Shown here piece by piece: positions 21,607 to 33,156 of a DNA stretch of 64,000 nucleotides (position 1 is its first letter; each line of letters begins with the position of its first letter). The notes below the pieces were generated by a model. That model saw only the letters and a program-made list of their open reading frames with translations, searched no databases and had not been told where the DNA came from. Origin of the DNA: Bactericera cockerelli (Eukaryota; Arthropoda; Insecta; Hemiptera; Triozidae); contig CM044959.1 of the NCBI GenBank assembly GCA_024516035.1, forward strand, positions 15,649,298 to 15,713,297, in the 5' to 3' direction. Both the position numbers and the translations under genes were made by a program.

Positions 21607-22011
21607 GCACAAAACCTTATTACTTTGAAGCAAATTAATAATCAATCGTACAATGAGGTGCTGGAAATAATTAGCTATGTTAGCTCAAACCCCTTGAATT
21701 GCGCGAGTAAATAACACAAATACAGAGATGATAAAAAAATGTTTGTACTGTTGTTCGGATACAGTTCTATTCTGTTTGCTTTTCCGAGTAAATTAAATTA
21801 GTTTTTCATTTGAACATTTCATTTTCCCAGGATTTTTCCTCTCTTTTTTTTCTAAATGAAGAATAAATAGTCGAGATAGACAACATAGATTGGTGTTTTT
21901 GCATAAATTAATCCATCTGTACCTAATATTTTACCCACAGTTACTGATATGTAGGTAATATTTTTTTTTTAATTGCAAGAGTATTTAAAAAAAATAAATA
22001 CGCACGTACAA
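21607..22011. other. Non-coding sequence
   Basis: AT-rich, no feature. Confidence 0.35.
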
Positions 22012-22142
22012 CGACTTCAGTAGCTTGGTTATTAAGGCGGTGGACTAGCTTGGTGATCGGAGGTTCGAAAAGTAGGCACGGCGAATTTTAGAAAGGGAGA
22101 TTTTAGTAATGTTGTGAGGTCTGGTGATCAACACAAATAATT
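22012..22142 (+). mobile_element. SINE family A, diverged
   Basis: ACTTCAGTAGCTTGGTTAT, GGCGGTGGACTAG and GGAGGTTCGAAAAG correspond to the family A head; GATTTTAGTAATG and ATCAACACAAATAATT to its body and end. Confidence 0.65.
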
Positions 22143-23055
22143 AATGTTAAACTTTATTTTTTTAATTTTTTGAAAAACTCTAAAAATAATTACTTTAAAA
22201 ATGCTTGAAGATGGGGCTAATGTTATTCGTTATATTGTCCTATCAGGTAATCCAGTGAAACCAGCGATTGTATTAGTAAAAATACGATAATTCATGACTG
22301 AACTGTATGATTCCTATTTTTTTATATAAGGAGTATTCCTTTTATCAGCTTTTTGTAAACATCTTTTCATAATATAATTAATATCTAAACGTATCTTAAT
22401 AATTATGCTTTGGATTTTTTTAAACTACGTCATATGGCAAGTTACTTATTACATTGTTGATATCTAAGGTAACTGATCCGGAAACACCCTCTATAGGTAG
22501 AAGTAGATACTCAGATAAAATTTAAAGTTAGTCTCAAAGTTAAAAGAAGTATGAACAGTTTTCCAGATGAAAAAAAGCCATTAATAAAACATTACGTCTA
22601 CATACTCGTATCTACTTCTCTTAGTAAATCTAAATATTAGATAGGTATCAAAAAATCAACTTTGTTCAAAGGATAAAAAAGCGAAAAATTTTATTTTCTG
22701 AATTTCAGAACAATAAAGTTTTCATAGGTTTAACTCGATTGTAATAATATTTTATTATTTTACATACAAAGAATGAGACAAAAATGCATGCACCACTCTC
22801 CAACTGGGTATATTACTTATAGATTTTATAGTTCTTTTTAGTCATAACATTTTCTCAATCATTGGTTAAAGCAAAGGTTAATAGTTATATTTTTATGATA
22901 ATAACAAGAACGAATAATTGTTACTGAAACTTGCCTATTTAAAAGGACTCAAACCACCTCGTACCTCCAGATTACGAATTCTCTTCCTCAACGATTGAGT
23001 CACAAAAAATACTGATCACTATATGAATATTATTTTTAAAAAAGTTGTCATTTTT
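22143..23055. other. Non-coding sequence
   Basis: AT-rich; a family A head fragment (minus) at 22930-22995 (actcaaaccacctcgtacc). No gene. Confidence 0.35.
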
Positions 23056-23160
23056 GTGTTAATCTGTTATCACAACTACTCAAACTAGCTATATAATCCA
23101 CGCTGAAACCGGGACTTGAACCACCGACCTCCAGGTTACAAGACCGCCGCCTTATCGATC
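23056..23160 (-). mobile_element. SINE family A copy
   Basis: Minus strand: Thr-like head (CTTGTAACCTGGAGG, GGTTCAAGTCCCGG) and body ATTATATAGCTAG. It is followed by an inverted echo of the head (GGTCGATAAGGCGAGGCGG). Confidence 0.75.
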
Positions 23161-24162
23161 AGGTCGATAAGGCGAGGCGGCTATGATTATTATTATGATT
23201 TACCTTATATTTCCCCATGCACTCTTAGTTTCATATTCTAACTATCTCAGAAAGCTAATAAATCCTAGGTTTCATTGTCTATTTCTCCAGACAGATTCCC
23301 CAGGGACTGAACAGGAGCCAGATGGTAGCTAGGCGTACATATAAGATCATGCAATATGGATACTCGGAGTCCCAGGGGCACTTTATATTTCAATTGAGAA
23401 TTTTGCTTTACCCTTCCCCGTCTTGTTTCACATTACGTTATAACAAAGGAGAGTTTTGTCATATGCCAAAAAAGCTCCCGTGTTGCTCCCCCGAGCTTTC
23501 GTTCAACATAAACAATGAGCTGTTGCCAGCTTTTGGCTGAATGAAGTATTTAGGAGCAGGATATTCGTATTATTCTTGTGTCTTGCTATGTCTAAAAGAC
23601 ATTTTCTATTACTTAGAAATAGAGTTCTATAAATACTCAAATCTGTGAGTGTCTGACCAACTAAATATGTCCTCTTAGGGGTTGTCTGTTTATAATACCA
23701 CAGCCCAAATGGTATTTTCATGAGAGTTGAATCCACCTAAACCACCGTCAAACTTCCTAGAAAATTATTATTATTAAATTATCTATTACCATTTTCAAGA
23801 GAACAATAAAAATAACCGTGGCGAAGCTCGGGTGAAACAGCTAGTCTAAGATATATTATAGTCAGACGCTTTAACACGTTCGTTACCAAGACAATTTTTC
23901 CAAGTTTTACGTAGGGACCAGGCGGTAATGTCGCTGTTGCATCCTGGGTACCAAAATGATTTTTTTTGCATATTTGGCATCGTATTTGTACAAGAATCGA
24001 TCCTATATCTGTTCTAATACTAACAACCTACCTCAAAAAGGCCATATATGGATGTCCGGTCCCTCGTTAAAATTTTGATAACGGCCACATGTGTGTTTCG
24101 GTCCCAAAGAAAAACACAAAAACATCCACATATGGCCGTTCGGTAACGAACGTGTTAATGAA
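23161..24162. other. Non-coding sequence
   Basis: At 23815-23855 the minus strand carries TAGCTGTTTCACCCGAGCTT, resembling interspersed-repeat ends seen at 1773 and 40230. Around 23880-24150 an imperfect inverted motif (GTTCGTTACC / GGTAACGAACGTG) brackets about 270 bp, a possible small TIR element. No gene. Confidence 0.4.
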
Positions 24163-24295
24163 CCTAATAGCTCATTAGCTCAATCAACAAGGAGTTTGAC
24201 TCGTAACCTGGTAATTTGAAATCCCAAGTAAGACTAAAAAAAAGAGAAAGGTTTGAGTTATTTAAAAAAATATCACCATTGTGATTGACACAAAT
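24163..24295 (+). mobile_element. SINE family A, diverged
   Basis: AGCTCATTAGCTCAATCAAC head, CTCGTAACCTGG anticodon-side motif, TATCACCATTGTGATTGACAC and AAAT end. Strongly mutated. Confidence 0.55.
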
Positions 24296-24421
24296 ATAAT
24301 AATTTAAAATTAATTGAATAGAATAGAATATACCTTGTTTATACTGCCAAGATAAGACTGAAAGGTCCCTTTACTCCAGCAGTCAAACAGGTCTTATATA
24401 TTTTATAGGATAAATATGTAA

Positions 24422-24492
24422 ATAAATACTCTTCAGTGAAAGTGGAAGGTAACCACCAAGCGAGGTTAATGCTCAAATCAATTTCTACCACA
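24422..24492 (-). mobile_element. SINE family D fragment
   Basis: Contains GGAAGGTAACCACCAAGCGA and TTCTACCAC. Preceded at 24330-24400 by a family E-like tail fragment (TTTATACTGCCAAGATAAG). Confidence 0.6.
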
Positions 24493-25182
24493 TTATAGAT
24501 GAGGATTCCGATATTATTCGAAATAATAAAGAACAGAAAGCTGTAAAATAAAAGCGCACTCACATGCTACGTCGAAATCTGCTGAAAATCTCTTAAGAAA
24601 ACACAATTTCTCTCTTGACAAGAAGCGGGAAATATAACAGAAAAAAAATGTCAGCTTGATTAGCATAATATTGAAAAAACAAACATCATAAAAATGTCAA
24701 AAATTTCGCTCCTCTATTTTTCATATTTTCAAAAGTTAATCCTGAGAGCGCAGTGTGTGCCACTTGCGCTTACACTTACATGCTGGAGAATTGGAAAGCA
24801 TAATATAGCAGCTGCAGTGGCGTATTGAACGCTCGCCGTATGGCTCCTAGACTGGTATTTTGAAAAATAAATAATAGAAAAAATGGTATGTAAATGTGTG
24901 CTTTTTTGCCTTATGCTATCAAGCATCATGTTGTAAGTGGATATGTGCTTTTCATCACAGCAAATACCTAGTTACATGCATTACCTTTTATTTAAATTGA
25001 CTGTTGACATTAAATTGGTACATATTGGCATTTAATATATGTTAAAAAAAAGCCAAAAGATGTCTTTTGGAATTTCAGCTTCGCTAATCGTCATGAAAGA
25101 GAATAGTAATCTTGAATAATGGTATTCAGACAAATTATTAGAATTACTTTACTATTTTGACGGAAATGTATTCAATAATAAT
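24493..25182. other. Non-coding sequence
   Basis: No gene or assignable repeat. Confidence 0.35.
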
Positions 25183-25424
25183 GCTCTCTAGTGGAAGGGA
25201 ACCACCAAGCGAGGTTAATAATAAATAATTATGTAGTTATCAAATATTTTCTAAAAAATAAACCTCTATATAAGGAAGGCCCATACTATGAAAAGGGTGT
25301 ATACCGGGCTTATTATTATAATAATAATAATACTCTTTAGTGGAAGGTAACCACCAGGCGAGGTTAATGCTCATAGCATTTTACCAGACTAGCGCGTTAA
25401 CCACTTGACTACCCCTAACCACTT
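25183..25424 (-). mobile_element. Two family D fragments
   Basis: 25183-25228 and 25310-25424 each carry the GGAAGG(G/T)AACCACCAAG/GGCG signature after a (TAA)n stretch. The second continues to a tRNA-like remnant ACCAGACTAGCGCGTTAACC. Confidence 0.6.
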
Positions 25425-25429
25425 GACGT

Positions 25430-25592
25430 TAACCCACCCTTGAGTTAGGACATAATTATACTATGCATATATTTATTTATATTTTCTTTATTTTTTTCTC
25501 TTTTAACTCCTCTTATATTGAATATTAATTTGCAATTATCTGTGTTGTATATACATTATATGTCCAATTAATAAAGTGTAAATAAATAAATA
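25430..25592 (+). repeat. LINE-like 3' end with TAAA tail
   Basis: AT-rich UTR-like sequence ending AATAAAGTGTAAATAAATAA. Same style of terminus as 41275-41440; both begin near a TTAGGACAT or TTCGCCCC context. Interpreted as a 5'-truncated non-LTR tail. Confidence 0.5.
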
Positions 25593-26486
25593 TGGGATTC
25601 GAAAGCTGTACCTATATCTACCTTCATGTGCAATCTGTGCATGTACCGTACCAATAAACTAATCTCAACCATACCTGGAGTTTGCTTAGCTTAAAAGCTG
25701 GTGTGTTACGGATCAATAAGTTTGAATCGAGAGCACCTCTCATATACATAATATGCAATGGCTCATTTGTTCAGGATTTTATTTTCTACTTTATCGTCCG
25801 TAATATGGAGGATTTTGCTAAAGGAAAGAAGAGGAGAGAGAGAGATGGGAGGGATAGAGGGGGGTTGAAAAAGTGGTAGTTTAGGTGTACAGTAAACTGA
25901 AAATGCCCATCATAATTTTCTATAATATTATTTTCAACTTTTTCCTTCAAACCTCAAATTATGGCCTGAAGTGTTTTAACCCCTGTCATCTTCGGTACTG
26001 AGTTAAAAGACTTCTCACTGGGTCATGCAATCATTGCAAGTCTGTTAAAGTTAAAACCAGCTTCTAATGGTTAATAAATGAGTTTATCAAAAATAATGTA
26101 GTATGGAGTATTTTTGTCAATTTAATGTTTTTTGAAAATGCAATAAATATGAAAAAAGCCTACAATTGTAAGCATTTGTCTTCTTCTTTTTTGGTTTCAT
26201 TTCTCTTAAATAAGCAATTTTAGGCAGTATTCATTCAGCTGATTGTTTTCCAATTGAACTTTTCTTTCTATTTTCAAGAAATGAGTTTGAACTAACCTTG
26301 AGATTTTGGATATCACCTCTCCTATGTGTGGCTCGGTGATATTTTTCTAGAATTATGTTTTTCATTTTAATCTGAAAATATTTTACCTTTGAAATATACG
26401 TTTAGAATTGAATCGGCATATGCAAAATCTGAAAATATTTTCCGCAGCTATTTTATTTTGTATAAAAAAAATAGTCATTTGAAGGC
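25593..26486. other. Non-coding sequence
   Basis: GA-rich patch at 25820-25870; otherwise AT-rich without features. Confidence 0.35.
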
Positions 26487-26566
26487 AACCCACAATAGAT
26501 CTTACTAGGTCGCAGTGTTAATTGTATGGTGTTTCATCTGAAACCCTGCAACCAGGTTTTAAAATA
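26487..26566 (+). mobile_element. SINE family C distal fragment
   Basis: Contains AGGTCGCAGTGTTAATTGTA and AAACCCTGCAACCAGG, the reverse of the distal part of the copies at 5545-5858 and 35711-36033. Confidence 0.6.
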
Positions 26567-26936
26567 GTAAAGGCAACCCAGTGGCATAATCATCACTTGA
26601 AAACGAAAATAGTGCCTCAGTCACATCCACCATAACTGAATGAAACATGATGCTGGTATTCATAGCTGAAACCTATAATAGCTATGCCAACATCAACTGA
26701 ATCTTTCCAAGCAAGAACATCTGAGATAGAGAAAAATCTATTTTCCCCAAAGGACTAGAAGAGACGCCTGCTATAATCTCTTATCTTTCTCAACCCGATA
26801 TAGATTTTTGAAATTTATGGAGGTATGAAAATTTAATCGGAGTAAGAAGGAGCAAAGGTTTGTGGGTCGGGTGAAAGGGTATGTAAATTGTTTCGGTCGA
26901 ACACATGAGAGAGAAAAGTGATAAAGGCAAAGAGAA
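26567..26936. other. Non-coding sequence
   Basis: No feature recognised between the family C fragment and the minisatellite. Confidence 0.35.
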
Positions 26937-28378
26937 ATGGGGATGAAGATATGGAGGAAGAGAGAGAAATAGGGATGAAGATATGGAGGAAAGGAGAGAA
27001 ATAGGGATGAAGAGATGGAGGAAGAGAGAGAAATAGGGATGAAGAGATGGAGGAAGAGAGAGAAATAGGGATGAAGAGATGGAGGAAGAGAGAGAAATAG
27101 GGATGAAGAGATGGAGGAAGAGAGAGAAATAGGGATGAAGAGATGGAGGAAGAGAGAGAAATAGGGATGAAGAGATGGTGGAAGAGAGAGAAATGGGGAT
27201 GAAGAGATGGAGGAAGAGAGAGAAATAGGGATGAAGAGATGGTGGAAGAGAGAGAAATAGGGATGAAGAGATGGAGGAAGAGAGAGAAATAGGGATGAAG
27301 AGATGGAGGAAGAGAGAGAAATAGGGATGAAGAGATGGTGGAAGAGAGAGAAATAGGGATGAAGATATGGAGGAAGAGAGAGAAATAGGGATGAAGAGAT
27401 GGTGGAAGAGAGAGAAATGGGGATGAAGAGATGGTGGAAGAGAGAGAAATGGGGATGAAGAGATGGAGGAAGAGAGAGAAATGGAGATGAAGAGATCGTG
27501 GAAGAGAGAGAAATGGAGATGAAGAGATGGAGGAAGAGAGAGAAATGGAGATGAAGAGATGGAGGAAGAGAGAGAAATAGGTATGAAGAGATGGAAGAAG
27601 AGAGAGAAATAGGGATGAAGAGATGGTGGAAGAGAGAGAAATGGGGATGAAGAGATGGAAGAAGAGAGAGAAATAGGGATGAAGAGATGGAGGAAGAGAG
27701 AGAAATAGGGATGAAGAGATGGAGGAAGAGAGAGAAATGGGGAAGAAGAGATGGAGGAAGAGAGAGAAATAGGGATGAAGAGATGGAGGAAGAGAGAGAA
27801 ATGGGGATGAATAGATGGAGGAAGAGAGAGAAATGGGGATGAAGAGATGGAGGAAGAGAGAGAAATAGGGATGAAGAGATGGTGGAAGAGAGAGAAATGG
27901 AGATGAAGAGATGGAGGAAGAGAGAGAAATAGGGATGAAGAGATGGTGGAAGAGAGAGAAATGGAGATGAAGAGATGGAGGAAGAGACAGAATTAGTGAT
28001 GAAGAGATGGAGGAAGAGAGAGAAATAGGGATGAAGAGATGGAGGAAGAGAGAGAAATAGGGATGAAGAGATGGTGGAAGAGAGAGAAATAGGGATGAAG
28101 AGATGGAGGAAGAGACAGAAATGGGGATGAAGAGATGGAGGAAGAGAGAGAAATGGGGAAGAAGAGATGGAGGAAGAGAGGAAATAGGGATGAAGAGATG
28201 GTGGAAGAGGAGAGAAATGGAGATGAAGAGATGGAGGAAGAGAGAGAAATAGGGATGAAGAGATGGGGGAAGAGAGAGATATAGGGATGAAGAGATGGAG
28301 GAAGAGACAGAAATAGGGATGAAGAGATGGAGGAAGAGAGAGAAATAGGGATGAAGAGATGGTGGAAGAGAGAGAGAG
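26937..28378 (+). repeat. 32-bp purine-rich minisatellite, about 45 units
   Basis: Head-to-tail units with period 32 (GATGAAGAGATGG followed by AGGAAGAGAGAGAAATAGG), for example unit starts at 27006 and 27038. Variants alternate A/G in AAAT(A/G)GG and A/T in GG(A/T)GG. All plus-strand bases are purine except a few T, so the reverse complement has no stops in any frame. A 533-codon Ser/Leu/Pro frame on the minus strand results; since 32 is not a multiple of 3 its 32-residue period spans three units. Not a gene. Confidence 0.9.
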
Positions 28379-28499
28379 AGAGAAATAAAGAGGAAGAAGG
28401 AAGGGAGAGAGGGGAGAGGTTTCAAGAGCATCAAGAAAGGACCTTTGCTTATCTGTACTTGTACAAGAATTTCAACACTCTTCCTTCTAGAATATTCTT

Positions 28500-30942
28500 C
28501 ACAAGCTAAAGTCTGGCACTTTGTCGCCGTTGAGGTTATTGCCCATGGCTAGGGTCCTATTTGAATCATTATTGGACCACCAGATATCTTGAAAATGGTA
28601 ATAAATATTTTAATTATATAGACTGGAAAAGTGAATTCAACAAAGAAAAATCTGTCGACGAAACAGTTAAGTTTTTCTACCAAAAACTTGATGAAATAAT
28701 CAACAAAAATATACCCATAAGAGAACACAAAATTAGCAAATTTGCACCGTGGGTGAGCCCAGAACTAAAAAATTTAATATTCGATAAAAAGATAGCCCAT
28801 AAATTATATAAAATAAACAACTCGAAAAAATTTAAGAATAGGTTCAGTTTTCTTAGAAAGCAATGTAAAAAAAAGTCGCTAGCAGACTACAAAAATCACA
28901 TACAAAAAACAGAAAAATATCTTCAAACAAACCCTAAATACTTCTGGTCCCACACATTACAATCGCGCAAAGATAAAACAGTATCACAGAACATGTCTTA
29001 TAAAAATAAATCATCTGAAAACCCAAAAGAAATAGCCAACATGTTCGCACACAATTTCGCCAATGTCTATTCAACAGAAAAATTAGCTTCACCACAATTT
29101 TTTTACGCTGACGGACGCATCAGTCACTTGTCAAACATAATTATAGAAAGAGGCGAAATCATAAACATACTGAAGAAACTAAAACCAGATTCCTCGTCTG
29201 GTCCGGATGATGTCCCGCCCATATTACTTAAGAATTGCGCTCAAGCTTTATCATACCCCCTACACTTAATCTTCAACCAATCACTATCCGAAGGAATTTA
29301 TCCAACAATATGGAAAAATTCATTTGTTATACCCATTCCAAAAGGAGGAGACAAATCAAAAATAGAGAACTATAGACCAATATCTAAAATATCTACAATA
29401 CCCAAAGTTTTAGATAACATTATTTACAACAAAATTTTCCCTATCTTGTCACCTCTTATAATTAACAATCAGCACGGGTTTACCAAAAATAAATCTACAA
29501 CCTCTAACCTGTTATCATTTACGCACAGAGTAAACTCAGTACTTGAACAGGGTCTACAGTTTGACTGCTGCGCGACGGACTATAGCAAGGCGTTCGATAA
29601 AATTATAATAAATATTCTTTGCGCAAAGCTTGAGGCTTATGGTATCTCGGACCCTTTGCTGTCCTGGTTTTACCACTGCCTGTCGAACAGACGTCAAACT
29701 GTGAGACTAAAAAATAAATTATCTGGCGCATATGCTTTTTCAGACCAATTTGAAGCTATGTCGGGATGTATACAGGGTGGGCATACATCAGGACTTCTCT
29801 TTAACCTATACATAAATGATGTATCTGAGGTGCTAAATAGTATACACATAGACGGAAATAAGATCAATTACTGGTTATATGCTGACGACAAACGCATAGG
29901 TATTGCTATCAAATCCTGCGCTGACCATACTCTTCTACAAAATACCCTTGACAAAATGTATGAATGGTGTCTAACTAATAAACTCGAACTCAACATTAAT
30001 AAATGCAAAGTGATCACCTACCACCACACCAAGAACCCTTCCATTTATAATTATAAAATAAATAACATACCACTTATCAGAGTTAACGAAACCCGGGACC
30101 TCGGAGTAACATTTCAATCTGATCTCAAATTTACAACTCACTACAGTAATATAAAAAATAAAGCTTTGAGGGTATTGGGGTTCGTTAACCGAGAATCGAA
30201 AGATTTTAAAAATCCGAACACCTACAAAATCTTATACATGACACTTGTGAGGCCCATCCTAGAATATGCCTCACAGGTATGGTCACCACACTATAAGATA
30301 AATACAGCAGACTTAGAGTATGTGCAGCGCAGATTCCTAAGATCTTATGCCTTCAAAGTAGGAATACAACAAGAACACAAATACTATTTTAATTATAAAC
30401 CCATTCTTGTAAAATGTAACATACAAACCCTTGAGGACAGGAGGAAGATATACGATGCAATTTACTTTTATAAAATAATGAATAATTTAATAGACCTGCC
30501 TGAATTACTAGAAGATGTCAATATCAGAATCAATATTAAAAACACTAGGAATTGCGATTTATTTCAAAAAAGACAAACAAAAACTAATTTTTCCAAATTC
30601 TCCACTTTAAATCGCATGATTGATATTTACAATACAACAACCAAAAATAATCCTAGCATCGATATATTCTTCCTGTCCTTGAGTACATTTAAAAACCAAA
30701 TTTCGTTATGCTTTGGCAACCTATAACATGAATTAATATTAATATTTTATTATCTGAATCATACATTTCTCTTAAAGAATTACCTTTCATTTATATGGAT
30801 TTTTAATTTTAATTTTACTTATTAATTTTAAGTGTATAAACATGATGGTAATCATGTTATTTTTCATGATTGCCACCTTGTTAATGGCAGATTGTAATTT
30901 ATTGTAATGCCGTAAATTGTAATATAAATAAATAAATAAATA
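28500..30942 (+). mobile_element. 5'-truncated non-LTR element (Jockey/CR1-like)
   Basis: Spans the RT frame plus a 3' UTR of about 200 bp and a (TAAA)n tail at about 30922-30942. The 5' boundary is not visible; it lies between the end of the minisatellite (28378) and 28534. No clear target-site duplication was found by eye. Confidence 0.7.
28534..30726 (+). CDS. Non-LTR retrotransposon reverse transcriptase (5'-truncated)
   Basis: Open from 28534 with no stop for 731 codons; residues below are counted from 28561. The N-terminal 200 residues are the linker after a missing endonuclease domain. RT motifs in order: SSGPDDVPPILLK near 215, KGGDKSKIENYRPIS near 260, HGFTKNKSTTSNLL near 305, the catalytic DYSKAFD at 340, QGG-HTSGLLFNLYIND from 405, and YADD at 440-443. 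Then CLTNKLELNINKCK, RDLGV and the C-terminal LVRPILEYASQVW, LEYVQRRFL and RRKIYDAIYFYK, typical of Jockey/CR1-like elements. No RNase H domain follows. The box usually reading QGS-x-LGPLLF is QGGHTSGLLF here, an unusual variant. The long intact frame implies a fairly recent copy. Confidence 0.85.
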   Translation, partial: GYCPWLGSYLNHYWTTRYLENGNKYFNYIDWKSEFNKEKSVDETVKFFYQKLDEIINKNIPIREHKISKFAPWVSPELKNLIFDKKIAHKLYKINNSKKFKNRFSFLRKQCKKKSLADYKNHIQKTEKYLQTNPKYFWSHTLQSRKDKTVSQNMSYKNKSSENPKEIANMFAHNFANVYSTEKLASPQFFYADGRISHLSNIIIERGEIINILKKLKPDSSSGPDDVPPILLKNCAQALSYPLHLIFNQSLSEGIYPTIWKNSFVIPIPKGGDKSKIENYRPISKISTIPKVLDNIIYNKIFPILSPLIINNQHGFTKNKSTTSNLLSFTHRVNSVLEQGLQFDCCATDYSKAFDKIIINILCAKLEAYGISDPLLSWFYHCLSNRRQTVRLKNKLSGAYAFSDQFEAMSGCIQGGHTSGLLFNLYINDVSEVLNSIHIDGNKINYWLYADDKRIGIAIKSCADHTLLQNTLDKMYEWCLTNKLELNINKCKVITYHHTKNPSIYNYKINNIPLIRVNETRDLGVTFQSDLKFTTHYSNIKNKALRVLGFVNRESKDFKNPNTYKILYMTLVRPILEYASQVWSPHYKINTADLEYVQRRFLRSYAFKVGIQQEHKYYFNYKPILVKCNIQTLEDRRKIYDAIYFYKIMNNLIDLPELLEDVNIRINIKNTRNCDLFQKRQTKTNFSKFSTLNRMIDIYNTTTKNNPSIDIFFLSLSTFKNQISLCFGNL

Positions 30943-33156
30943 CACATCACATATCTAATTATCTTGTAGTATTTAACTTTGCTAAATTCTTGCATCGAAA
31001 CAACGCAAATGGTGTAGATGTTGGGAAAAAAATGCAACATTTGTTGTGTTCTTCACATTAACAGATATGTTAATGGCTCATGATATCCAGTGAAGTTTGG
31101 AATTGTTCTCTTGGCTGGAAAACGGGTAGCCTTTGTAGAAAACAATGGAAGCAGAAATCAAGTCTGATGTACCTTTCTTTGTATATGAATGGCCGAGGTG
31201 AGTAGCGTTGGCGTGAGACAATATCCTCTTCCCCGCAACTTTCTTCAGTTCGTGTTCTCCGTTTTTTTAATTAATTCTTTTTGTTCCTCGGGAAGCAGCA
31301 GAAGAGAAAAATATAATGAAATGATAACAAACGAGATATTAGAGAATGGGAAGAACTTTGCAGAGAGAATCGAGGTCAACTTAGACAAGAAGACTGAGGA
31401 GGGAGAAAAAAATGAAAAAAATAAATCTGAAGAAACAGGGACAAGGGATTTGATAGGGAGAGATCCTCATCTCAATGCTCACTGGGTCATTTCACCCTCT
31501 TCTACCTGAAGATGAAGGTGCATCCACCCAGACAAGATACCCCATTATTTTTAGGGAGGGAGAGAAAGGAGATGGGCCAAGGTGTGAGACGAAGTAGTAT
31601 GAGAGAGATGATAATGAAACAGTTGGGGAGATGCATTCCCTGAGTAGAGAAAGAGGTGATAATAATATCTCAAATGATTCATTTTACTTTCAGAAAGCTT
31701 ATCCTAGGTTGGAAGCTTTGTTATTTTGATATGTTGATATTAGATCCTATGATTGATAATAGTGCATTTTGTTTTTTTTTTTTTAAATAGTAGCCTACAA
31801 TCGCATTAATGGATCAAATCATCAATTGCAAGCAAAAGCTCACACTATTATTATTCACATACTCATCCATAGACACATACATGAACACACATTTACTGCA
31901 AGGAGATGTTGTGTTAGATTTAAAATATCCAAAATGCACTATTATCTATTAGAAGAAACTGAACTACGCTATACTTTGTATTTTAATGACAACAGGAAAA
32001 CAGAGTTCGTGATGGATTTCCAAAATTGAGAGTAATCATCAGGTTACCTTGTTGCCCAAGCTTTGTCCGTTGTCTTAGTATATTTTCGGGACAGTTTTCT
32101 AAACGCTATAAAATATTTTCATAAAGTTAAGAATGAAATATTACTTTATTTCGTTTGAAATGGAATCACGCACGCACACAAGAAAAGTTCTTTCTTAGTT
32201 TTTATCTATTTAGTATATCAACTTTTCATGCATGGTCCTATTGATAGTCAGTCACAGCTTATTATGATGGATCCATAGGTTGTGGTCCCGTCCTATGCAT
32301 GAATTTTTCATCGTTGTTTGATAAATAGACGAAATAATAATAGTCACAAAAGAACTTGTCGATTCATAAATCCTATTGAGGTAGCATAAATCAGGTCTTT
32401 CTTGGATTCACATCCGTAGTAGTTGGTAGTAAAATTACCTACTCCAAGTTACTCCAAGACTATTATGAACAAATTTTTTATCGTTGAGCAAGCGGTGTGC
32501 CTCATCTCAGAATATTTTTGTTCCGTTAAGAACAAGAAAAACAAACTATTAGGAAGGTAGTATCTATTTATTACTGTGAAGTAGGGTACTGGAACACCGG
32601 GGAGATCTTCTTCTCCTGTGCTTCCTCTCCCATCCCTAATCTCTACACCGAATTCCAATCTTATATAGAAAAGTAGAAGTTGAGTATTTTTTTCAGAAAT
32701 GGGTACCTATATTACTGTGTATGTGCTCAAGTTATGGCAAGAGAAGAGAAAGAAAAACGCTTAAAAAACGGTGAAAATTTCTGGAAATGATCTTTTTAAT
32801 TGCGTCTTTTGGCGAGCACCACTGTCATAAACTCTTTGGATATTGCTCAGTTGACTCTGAAATATTGCCAGACTTTTCTTGTGTGCTGTGTTGTGATTCA
32901 CAATTATTATTTCGAAGAAAAATGACACAATGCAAGCAATCTCATAGGCAAGCAATCTCATTTTCAACTAAAAATTAATCTGAACAGAATAGAGAAACTG
33001 TATTCATAGAAATTCATAATGAGCAAAATAATTTATCCGGTTCTTAAAATTTTTTCTTGAGTTTTCAATTTCGGTGATGGATCCATGTCTAAAATAATAT
33101 GTAGTTCAAAATTAGATCTCCATCGACCAATAACTGTTGTGTTTTCATAATTATTC
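30943..33156. other. Non-coding sequence
   Basis: A 2.2-kb stretch with GA-rich patches at 31280-31640. The longest frame (31189-31509) is low-complexity Lys/Glu and has no splice support. Nothing else recognised. Confidence 0.4.

Noticed and set aside
26833..28434. 533-codon minus-strand frame rich in Ser, Leu, Pro
   Set aside because: It is the reverse of a 32-bp purine minisatellite; the repeat period is not a multiple of 3 and all frames lack stops, so openness carries no coding information.
31189..31509. 106-codon frame with Lys/Glu-rich stretch
   Set aside because: Low complexity, no homology recognised and no splice context.
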